NCBI GenBank assembly: GCA_041678605.1
Contig: JBAYNW010000036.1
Coordinates: forward strand, 1-15,131
DNA length: 15,131 nt
Direction of reading: 5' to 3'
From: JBAYNW01 sp041678605
GTDB taxonomy: Bacteria; Cyanobacteriota; Vampirovibrionia; Gastranaerophilales; Gastranaerophilaceae
The notes under the pieces are model-generated. The model did no database searches and had not been told where the DNA came from. It saw only the letters and a list, made by a program, of their open reading frames with translations. The first letter of the stretch is position 1. Each line of letters begins with the position of its first letter. Below are positions 7,411 to 13,276 of the stretch, one piece after another. The position numbers and the translations under genes are program-made.

Positions 7411-7440
7411 TTGCACTTCGACTTTGGTTTAAGCTATAAT
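7411..7440 (+). promoter_or_regulatory. lepA promoter, probably giving a leaderless mRNA
   Basis: TTGCAC (7411-7416) and TATAAT (7435-7440) are 18 bases apart. The -10 box ends 7 bases before the ATG at 7448, so the transcript would start at or one base before the start codon. No Shine-Dalgarno is present. Confidence 0.65.
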
Positions 7441-7447
7441 GTTGAAT

Positions 7448-9250
7448 ATGAAATATAGAGAAAATGTACGGAATTTTTGTATAATAGCACATATTGACCA
7501 CGGGAAATCAACACTGGCAGACCGTTTGCTTGAGTCTACCGGTACAATTGCCAAACGGGATATGCAAAACCAGCTTTTGGATACCATGGACATTGAGCGT
7601 GAACGGGGAATTACCATCAAGCTCAATGCTGCAAGGATGAATTATAAGGCCAAAAACGGCAAGAACTTTGTTCTTAATTTAATTGATACCCCCGGACATG
7701 TGGATTTTTCTTATGAAGTTTCCCGCTCGCTTGCAGCTTGTGAAGGTGCTTTGCTCGTTGTCGACGCCACTCAGGGGGTAGAAGCCCAAACGCTGGCGAA
7801 TGTTTATTTGGCCGTTGAACAAAATTTGGAAATTATCCCTATAATTAATAAAATTGACCTGCCTTCGGCGGATGTCGAACGTGTCAGAAAAGAGATTGAA
7901 GAAATTTTAGGAATAGATGCAAGCATTGCAATTCCCGTAAGTGCAAAAGTCGGAACAGGGATTGAGGAAGTGCTTGAAGCTATCGTGGAATTTGTTCCGC
8001 CGCCTGTTGATACGACAGAAAAGCCATTAAGGGCAATGGTTTTTGACAGTGCGTATGACCAATACCTCGGAACTTTGTGCTTTTTTAAAATTATAGACGG
8101 AAAAATTAAAAAAGGTGATGATGTTAAATTTATGGCTTCAGGCAAAAATTATGAAGTCGTTGAATTGGGCTACCTAACTCCGGCCAGAGTTCAGGTAAAC
8201 GAACTAAAATGCGGCGATGTAGGTTATTTTGCAGGCTCCATCAAGGAAATTACAAGGTTTGTAGGAGACACGATAACTCTCACCGATAATCCCGCCAAAG
8301 AACCGCTTGAAGGCTACAAAGAAGCTTTGCCAATGGTTTTTTCCGGACTTTATCCGGTTGATAACGACGAGTATCAGGATTTAAAAGAAGCACTGGAAAA
8401 ACTTAAACTCAGCGACAGCAGTATAACTTTTGAACCGGAAACTTCCAGTGCATTGGGTTTTGGATTCAGATGCGGGTTTTTGGGCATGCTCCATATGGAA
8501 ATTGCACAGGAAAGACTTGAGCGGGAGTACGATTTATCACTGATTACAACTGCTCCGTCGGTCATTTACCGTGTTCATAAAACAAACGGCGAAGTAGTTG
8601 ACATAGACAACCCGGCGAACCTTCCCGAGCCGCAATATAGAGATTATATCGAAGAACCTTATGTTAAGGTGCAAATTATAACCCCCAACGATTATGTCGG
8701 AACTTTAATGGATTTGGCTCAGTCAAAACGCGGGATTTTTATTAATATGACATATCTGGATAAGACCCGAGCAGATTTGGAGTACCAAATCCCTTTAAGT
8801 GAAGTTATTACGGACTTTTATGACCAGCTAAAATCAAGAACAAAAGGTTATGCAAGTATGGACTATGAATTACATGACTATAAACGTTCGGATTTGGTTA
8901 AGCTGGACATTTTGCTCGCAAATGAAGTGGTAGACGCACTTTCTGTAATTTGTCACAAGGATAATGCGTTTTACATCGGGCAAAAATTAACGGCAAGATT
9001 AAAAGAGATTATACCAAAACAGCTTTTTGAAGTGCCTATTCAAGCCGCAGTCGGCGGAAGAATACTCGCAAGAACAAATATTAAAGCCATGAGAAAAAAT
9101 GTTCTGGACAAATGCTACGGTGGAGATATTACAAGAAAAAGAAAGCTTTTGGAAAAGCAGAAAAAAGGTAAAAAACGTATGAAATCCATCGGCCGTGTCG
9201 AGGTGCCTCAAGAAGCTTTCATGGCGGTTTTAAGCCTTGACGATGAATAA
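7448..9250 (+). CDS. lepA: Elongation factor 4 (back-translocating GTPase LepA)
   Basis: This 600-residue translational GTPase acts on the ribosome. Motifs are AHIDHGKST (P-loop, residues 14-22), ERGITIK (switch I), DTPGHVDF (80-87) and NKID (134-137). EF-G-like domains follow, then the LepA-specific C-terminal tail (GGDITRKRKLLEKQKKGKKR, then MKSIGRVEVPQEAF). Length matches the family (about 600). An ATG at 7439 overlaps the -10 box and would add MLN; the ATG at 7448 is preferred because it aligns with the normal LepA N-terminus (short segment, then RNF-IIAHIDHGKST) and with the predicted transcript start. It follows birA on the same strand but has its own promoter. Confidence 0.97.
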   Translation: MKYRENVRNFCIIAHIDHGKSTLADRLLESTGTIAKRDMQNQLLDTMDIERERGITIKLNAARMNYKAKNGKNFVLNLIDTPGHVDFSYEVSRSLAACEGALLVVDATQGVEAQTLANVYLAVEQNLEIIPIINKIDLPSADVERVRKEIEEILGIDASIAIPVSAKVGTGIEEVLEAIVEFVPPPVDTTEKPLRAMVFDSAYDQYLGTLCFFKIIDGKIKKGDDVKFMASGKNYEVVELGYLTPARVQVNELKCGDVGYFAGSIKEITRFVGDTITLTDNPAKEPLEGYKEALPMVFSGLYPVDNDEYQDLKEALEKLKLSDSSITFEPETSSALGFGFRCGFLGMLHMEIAQERLEREYDLSLITTAPSVIYRVHKTNGEVVDIDNPANLPEPQYRDYIEEPYVKVQIITPNDYVGTLMDLAQSKRGIFINMTYLDKTRADLEYQIPLSEVITDFYDQLKSRTKGYASMDYELHDYKRSDLVKLDILLANEVVDALSVICHKDNAFYIGQKLTARLKEIIPKQLFEVPIQAAVGGRILARTNIKAMRKNVLDKCYGGDITRKRKLLEKQKKGKKRMKSIGRVEVPQEAFMAVLSLDDE

Positions 9251-9270
9251 AATAACGGCGTTATTTTTTT
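9249..9270 (+). terminator. Intrinsic terminator after lepA
   Basis: An 8-bp perfect stem, AAAATAAC (9249-9256) with GTTATTTT (9260-9267), closes on a 3-base loop, and the T-run continues to 9270. It overlaps the lepA stop codon and lies between two convergent genes. Confidence 0.65.
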
Positions 9271-9285
9271 ATCTCGTACAGCATC

Positions 9286-10878
9286 TCATGGGCGAACGGC
9301 AATGTGACCCTGCCTCTGATAGTGTTCTTTAATAAATTTCTGCTGAGTTTTTTTATGCTTGCTTTTGGTGATAACAATGTTTAACAGCGGAAGCAAAAAC
9401 CCGAGGGCAAGAGTTGAATACAGCAGCCCTGAGGCGTGTGCCAAATTTACTTTCCATATGTTTTTCTTCGCAAATGCAACACCTTTTGAAGCAATTTCAG
9501 CATGAGATTTAAGCGAAAGACTATTCAGCCAGTGTCCTATGCCCTTGCCCTCTTTGTGAATATTGAAAAGATTGCTCCGGTTTTTGTCAAGTAAATTTGC
9601 AACCCCTTTCGCTGCAAAACCGCCAAGTACAAGCCAGTTTAGAAATCCTAAATAATCCCTTGTCGTAGATTCTCTGAGTTCGTTTTCGTTCTTAGAAGCC
9701 ATAAATCTTCCGACCAAAGTTGCCGTATAGACAGTCTTTATTGCGTTTCCGCTTGTAACCTGTCCCGTAAATTCCAATTTTTTAATAAAATCCTTTGGAT
9801 TTTTAATTCTCATAACCGCTGCTGCTAACGCAATAATACCCGCACTTGCAAGCAATTTAAGCCCGAATAATTTATTTTTATCTTTTTTGTTTTGAGGTGT
9901 TTCTTCCTGATTTTTTCCTATGAAATTTCTGTAATCCACCTCGCCGACGAAAGTGTCTGTGCCAGTGCGTTTTTGGGTGATTTTTCTGTTAATATACTGG
10001 TTTGTTAAGCCCAAAGATGAGGCTATTGCCAACGCTCCGAGAGTTTTTGCTTTATTCATTTTTTGAAGTTTATTCAACGCCGTGTCCAAATTTACCGACT
10101 TGTTGGTGAAAACATTTTTACCCAAATCATAAGTATCTCTGATTAAATTTTTCAGCGATGAATTTAAGGTTTTGTCACTAATTTTCACGCTTATTGAATT
10201 ATCAGCCCCCAGAGCGTTTGTAATTCTGTGTTTAATTATATCCAAAACCTTCGCAGCATCTTTCCTGTCGGTATTTTCCCCAATGATTTGGCTTAAGGTT
10301 TTTGTTATTTGAGCTTCGCTCTTCAAATTATTATGAATATTTTTGAAATCCGGATTTTTCCATTTTATTTTGTCCCATTTCGGATTATCAATCCACTCGA
10401 CGTTTTTCCAGTTAATATCCTTCCAATTGGATGTTTTTTTGCCGTCAATTCCTGAGATATTGGACAAAATGTTGTCGATATATTTTTCGACACTGCCTCC
10501 GCTTTTATCCCAGGATTCCTTCAAGAGATTTAAACCGTCGTTTGTCACCCAGGAGTTCGGGTTTAGCTTTGTTTTGGGGTCAAAAATCTTGTTGTACAAG
10601 TGAGCAAGTCCTTTTGCGATAATCCCCGAAGAAAGGCAGACAATAAAGGTTCCCGTTAATTCCCTGAACAGAGTTTCCGCTCCGGCATATTTGTTCCGCT
10701 TTTTTGTGTCGACATAAGTTCTTGGAATTACCATTGCAAAAACATCTACCAGTGCCGCGTTAACCATCGGGTTTGTGTCAATCGTAATAAGCGATTGGGT
10801 AATTATCCCATCGAGCGGACCTCTGAAAGATGGATTATTATTTTGTTTTGTATTAGTCGGGGTGTTATTGATTTTCAT
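9286..10878 (-). CDS. Polytopic membrane protein of unknown function, behind a Cys-rich leader
   Basis: I do not recognise this 530-residue protein. It has about five hydrophobic segments (roughly residues 70-95, 277-293, 337-356, 408-428, 479-503). The N-terminal 20 residues are polar (Asn/Thr-rich) and end in PSFRG. A Trp-rich stretch (152-173) has Trp at 152, 157, 162, 168 and 173, near a five-residue spacing, within a hydrophilic region of about 180 residues that precedes the second hydrophobic segment. The C-terminus is basic. There is no signal peptide or known catalytic motif. The layout resembles the divergent 451-residue protein (11892-13247): disordered N-terminus, an early hydrophobic segment, and a last segment followed by a basic Thr-Gln-containing tail. 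The two are probably distant paralogues. The ATG at 10878 has AAGGA upstream, and the gene is separated from its promoter by a small ORF and a terminator (10912-11128). Confidence 0.75.
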   Translation of the reverse strand: MKINNTPTNTKQNNNPSFRGPLDGIITQSLITIDTNPMVNAALVDVFAMVIPRTYVDTKKRNKYAGAETLFRELTGTFIVCLSSGIIAKGLAHLYNKIFDPKTKLNPNSWVTNDGLNLLKESWDKSGGSVEKYIDNILSNISGIDGKKTSNWKDINWKNVEWIDNPKWDKIKWKNPDFKNIHNNLKSEAQITKTLSQIIGENTDRKDAAKVLDIIKHRITNALGADNSISVKISDKTLNSSLKNLIRDTYDLGKNVFTNKSVNLDTALNKLQKMNKAKTLGALAIASSLGLTNQYINRKITQKRTGTDTFVGEVDYRNFIGKNQEETPQNKKDKNKLFGLKLLASAGIIALAAAVMRIKNPKDFIKKLEFTGQVTSGNAIKTVYTATLVGRFMASKNENELRESTTRDYLGFLNWLVLGGFAAKGVANLLDKNRSNLFNIHKEGKGIGHWLNSLSLKSHAEIASKGVAFAKKNIWKVNLAHASGLLYSTLALGFLLPLLNIVITKSKHKKTQQKFIKEHYQRQGHIAVRP

Positions 10879-10911
10879 TCGTTTTCCTTTGTACTGTGTG
10901 TAAATTTACGC

Positions 10912-10956
10912 AAAAAAGAAGCCCGTAATATTCATTAAGAGGAATTACGGGCTTCT
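10912..10956 (-). terminator. Intrinsic terminator in the leader of the 530-aa gene
   Basis: On the minus strand a perfect 13-bp stem (arms 10944-10956 and 10917-10929, core GAAGCCCGTAAT) closes on a 14-base loop and runs into six T residues. It lies between the Cys-rich small ORF and the large gene, so readthrough is needed for expression from the upstream promoter. Confidence 0.88.
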
Positions 10957-11004
10957 AAAAACTTTTTATGCCAAATTTAACACAAACAACCGTAAAATTC
11001 CTCT
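10938..11004 (-). promoter_or_regulatory. Candidate antiterminator pairing in the Cys-rich leader
   Basis: Bases 10990-11004 lie inside the small ORF just after the Cys codons. They are complementary to 10938-10950, which covers most of the terminator 5' arm and part of its loop: 13 base pairs with a 2-base bulge. This structure and the terminator exclude each other. Confidence 0.7.
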
Positions 11005-11054
11005 GGAACTTTACAGCAACAACAAATTGTATTTTGTGAAATTAAATTCTTCAT
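10977..11054 (-). CDS. Cys-rich leader peptide (25 aa)
   Basis: The ATG frame starts at 11054 and encodes MKNLISQNTI, four consecutive Cys (codons TGT TGT TGC TGT at 11013-11024), KVPEEFYG, and a Cys-Leu-Cys end. It lies between a promoter (11100-11128) and a terminator (10912-10956), upstream of the 530-residue membrane protein gene. Such an arrangement is typical of attenuator leader peptides; polycysteine leader ORFs are known upstream of sulfur-metabolism genes in mycobacteria. The start is uncertain: the ATG has only a weak purine-rich site upstream, whereas an in-frame ATT at 11084 lies exactly 6 bases after AAGGAG (11091-11096) and would give 35 residues. A 5-bp hairpin (AGTGC/GCACT) lies between them. 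A small metal-binding peptide is an alternative. Confidence 0.65.
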   Translation of the reverse strand: MKNLISQNTICCCCKVPEEFYGCLC

Positions 11055-11099
11055 TCTAAACTTTCTTTTGGTTAGTGCTAAAATGCACTTCTCCTTAAT

Positions 11100-11128
11100 A
11101 TTTAATGGTAAATAAAATAATTTGTCAA
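11100..11128 (-). promoter_or_regulatory. Promoter of the Cys-leader transcript
   Basis: On the minus strand a consensus TTGACA (11123-11128) lies 17 bases from TTAAAT (11100-11105), followed by AAGGAG at 11091-11096. The -10 box matches only 4 of 6 positions, but the -35 is perfect. Confidence 0.6.
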
Positions 11129-11129
11129 G

Positions 11130-11392
11130 TCCCTCGATGGTTTATTCTGAGTGCTGAAAGGCTTAAGGGCTTAAGGGGTGAATGGCTTTTTATGAAGTGA
11201 GTAAGTGACTGTGACTGGGTTGAACGGTCGAAAGGCTTTTTACGAAGTGATTAAGTGACTGGGTGATTAGGTGATTAAGTGCAACAAAAAAAATTAAAAC
11301 TTCCCTTTTCCCGTTTTCTAGTCGATAAGTCGATGAGTTGAAGGGTCGAACGGTTCAATTTCCAATTCCCAATTTCCTTTTCCCGTTTCCCG
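11130..11392. repeat. Octamer-repeat intergenic DNA
   Basis: No gene is seen. Three blocks have an 8-bp period: 11154-11185 (units such as CTGAAAGG and CTTAAGGG), 11247-11278 (GTGATTAA, GTGACTGG, GTGATTAG, GTGATTAA) and 11320-11359 (AGTCGATA to GGTTCAAT). The segment 11230-11276 is an inverted copy of 880-926, and 11180-11220 is a diverged direct copy of it. Confidence 0.75.
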
Positions 11393-11670
11393 CTTTGCCT
11401 GCTTTTTCTACAGAAAACCCTTACACAATAATTTGACTTACTTTAGCGAAAAAGCCCAGTTCGGTTTTTCTTTTTGCCTTCTTTTTTTTACCAAAAGAAA
11501 CCTTTACAAATCAGTCTGTTTTGCTTCAGCGAAAAGCCAATGTTCCTAAAGTCTTTTTGCCTTCTTTTTTTTTACCAAAAGAAACCTTTACACATCAATC
11601 TGTTTTGCTTCAGTGAAAAGGCTAATGTTCCAAAAGTCTTTTTGCCTACTTTTTCTACAGAAAAAGTAGG
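11393..11670 (+). repeat. Tandem repeat of about 84 bp, three copies plus a fragment
   Basis: The segment TTTTTGCCTTC restarts at 11471, 11554 and (as TTTTTGCCTAC) 11639, giving periods of 83 and 85. A diverged first copy begins near 11393. Each unit has a T-rich part with a short TTCTTTT/AAAAGAA inverted repeat, then a part reading TGTTTTGCTTCAGCGAAAAG. The last fragment ends in a perfect 11-bp hairpin (11645-11670) directly against the -35 box of the next promoter. The 66-codon frame across it only translates the repeat. Confidence 0.85.
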
Positions 11671-11699
11671 TTGACAAAGTTTTTATTTTTTGTTACTAT
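11671..11699 (+). promoter_or_regulatory. Strong promoter of the Met-leader transcript
   Basis: TTGACA (11671-11676), a 17-base spacer and TACTAT (11694-11699), with a TG one base upstream of the -10 (extended -10). An AGGAG box follows at about 11706-11710, before the small ORF. Confidence 0.85.
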
Positions 11700-11721
11700 G
11701 TGTGTAGGAGAAATAAATTAA

Positions 11722-11808
11722 ATGATAAACCACAACGCAACAATGATGATGCAAATGATGATGAGCATGTACGATACGGGCAGGCTTAGTTTTTTGTTGC
11801 GAATGTGA
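11722..11808 (+). CDS. Met-rich leader peptide (28 aa)
   Basis: An ATG at 11722 with AGGAG about 11 bases upstream opens a 28-codon frame ending in TGA at 11806. Nine residues are Met: the start, three in a row at 11743-11751, three in a row at 11755-11763, one at 11767 and the last codon. The rest reads MINHNAT at the front and YDTGRLSFLLRM at the end. A strong promoter lies immediately upstream, and a terminator and the 451-residue membrane protein gene downstream, mirroring the Cys-rich leader on the other strand. Inference: a methionine-responsive attenuator leader. A Met-rich peptide binding copper(I) is possible but unsupported beyond composition. Confidence 0.65.
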   Translation: MINHNATMMMQMMMSMYDTGRLSFLLRM

Positions 11809-11842
11809 ACTTGTTTTAAATAAAAAACTTTAGAGACTGCCT
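11778..11842 (+). promoter_or_regulatory. Candidate antiterminator pairing in the Met-rich leader
   Basis: GGGCAG (11778-11783) can pair with CTGCCT (11837-11842), and AGTTTTTT (11788-11795) with AAAAAACT (11822-11829), with CTT/GAG in between. The structure takes up the 5' arm of the terminator. The left half lies in the small ORF, directly after the Met codons. Confidence 0.55.
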
Positions 11843-11862
11843 TAAGAAGGGGCGGTTTTTTT
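11834..11862 (+). terminator. Intrinsic terminator in the leader of the 451-aa gene
   Basis: ACTGCC (11836-11841) pairs with GGCGGT (11851-11856), including one G-U, and the stem can extend inward by two wobble pairs. Seven T residues follow (11856-11862). It is weaker than the terminator of the Cys leader. Confidence 0.7.
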
Positions 11863-11891
11863 GTATGCATTTAAAATAAGGAAAATCATCA

Positions 11892-13247
11892 ATGCCGGAA
11901 AAAATAAACTTACATAAAATTACAACACCAAAAAATAACATAACATTCAATTCAAAGGAAAATTACCTGTTTAATGGAATTGACAGGTCCTTGAAGCCTT
12001 TGGATACTTTTGTAAAATCTCAGGAAAATCTGAAAGTTACGAGATTTATTCAGGATGTTGTGACAAACTGGCTTCCAAAAGTCGTTTTTACAAGGAGTTT
12101 GGCGGATTTTACAGAAATGAGCTTTTTGGAATTTACGGAATCGGCTTTGTTTTACTTTATTCCTGCGGTATTGGGCGGAGTTTTCTACAAAGTTTTCTCG
12201 AAATTAGCCCCTAAGAATTTGAGAGAAGACCTCCGAAGGAACATTGCCAAACCTGCAGATACAATATTAAAGGACACAAAATTGGCTCAAAGTGGCGTTG
12301 CGAAAAGAGTTTTGCCTCTCAAAGCCGCAATAATTCTTGCCTGTGCTTCAATTCCGGCGGCTGAATATGCACTTAGTTTTGCAAAAAATTTATTAACCTT
12401 GAAGGTTTTCAAAAAAAGTGATTTCAACAATGTTGTGAATTTGAACAAAAATCAGACCGAAAACGAAGAGCATCAGGAAAAAGTCCGCAAAAGTGCCAAA
12501 AACCATATTAAAAAAGCGGGGGTTTTGTCACTTGGAGGCCTTGGTGCAGGCTTTATTTTCGCAAGATACGGCCATAAATCCGAACTACTGCAAGGGGCAA
12601 GCAGTTTAATTCTACAACCGGGGAAACATCTTGCGGACGGACTTAAAAAAGCGGGAGTACATTCCGGCAAATTAGAAAAATTCCTGAAAAAATACATAAC
12701 GCCGGATTTTGATGAAAAAAACGGCAAATTGACACTAAGCAAAGGCCAGCTTTTAATCAGCACGGCTTCAGGGTTCTTCGGGTACAGCGAGGCCGGCAAA
12801 GACAGGGGGAAACTTGACCGGCTTGAAGTTTGGACGAGAGTTCCGTTCGTGGTTTTATACACAACTTTTGGCAGTGCAATTTTCGATCAGGCCTTCAACC
12901 ATATTTTTGTCAAGAAGAACAAATTCTCTGATTTAATAAAAAAAGCTGAGGACGGTTCAGTTAAAATCCCGTCAAGAGCGGAGCTTCCCGAACTGGCAAC
13001 AAAAATTGCCAAGGCCAAAAATACGCTTCCGCAGACGGAATTTAACAGATTATTGAGGGAAAAAGCAATAATAACGGCAATCCCGTACGGTTTCAGCCTT
13101 ATATTTATGGGATTTTTACTCGCCGGCATAACCCGTTTTTGGACTCAATATCGGTATAATCGCACTCAAAAAAACACCGTAGCAGATAATATCTTCAAGA
13201 ATTTCACAGGGGCAGATGCAGGAGAAATTAAGAAATTCATGGTATAA
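11892..13247 (+). CDS. Polytopic membrane protein of unknown function, behind a Met-rich leader
   Basis: I do not recognise this 451-residue protein. About five hydrophobic segments are visible (roughly residues 82-103, 140-163, 207-225, 314-335, 391-413), with basic connecting loops. The polar N-terminus contains ITFNSKENYLFNG, comparable in place to PSFRG in the divergent 530-residue protein. The last hydrophobic segment is followed by a basic tail with RTQK, comparable to KKTQQK in the other protein. These parallels suggest the two belong to one diverged family, but identity by eye is low. The ATG at 11892 follows AAGGA with 9 bases of spacing. The stop codon TAA lies inside the -10 box of the next gene. 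No enzyme motif or signal peptide is seen. Confidence 0.75.
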   Translation: MPEKINLHKITTPKNNITFNSKENYLFNGIDRSLKPLDTFVKSQENLKVTRFIQDVVTNWLPKVVFTRSLADFTEMSFLEFTESALFYFIPAVLGGVFYKVFSKLAPKNLREDLRRNIAKPADTILKDTKLAQSGVAKRVLPLKAAIILACASIPAAEYALSFAKNLLTLKVFKKSDFNNVVNLNKNQTENEEHQEKVRKSAKNHIKKAGVLSLGGLGAGFIFARYGHKSELLQGASSLILQPGKHLADGLKKAGVHSGKLEKFLKKYITPDFDEKNGKLTLSKGQLLISTASGFFGYSEAGKDRGKLDRLEVWTRVPFVVLYTTFGSAIFDQAFNHIFVKKNKFSDLIKKAEDGSVKIPSRAELPELATKIAKAKNTLPQTEFNRLLREKAIITAIPYGFSLIFMGFLLAGITRFWTQYRYNRTQKNTVADNIFKNFTGADAGEIKKFMV

Positions 13248-13248
13248 T
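13240..13248 (+). promoter_or_regulatory. Extended -10 promoter of the TPR-glycosyltransferase gene
   Basis: TGGTATAAT is a perfect extended -10 and overlaps the stop codon of the upstream gene. No clear -35 is present, as is usual for extended -10 promoters. The predicted transcript would start near 13255, before the GGGAG box at 13266-13270. Confidence 0.6.
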
Positions 13249-13276
13249 GCTCTTGGTTAGTCTTTGGGAGTTAAAA

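Noticed and set aside
7439..7447. lepA start at the ATG at 7439
   Set aside because: This ATG overlaps the TATAAT box and lies upstream of the predicted transcript start.
11474..11674. 66-codon frame with repeating FYQKKPL and FCFSEK segments
   Set aside because: It is only a translation of the 84-bp tandem repeat, and no plausible ribosome-binding site was noted.
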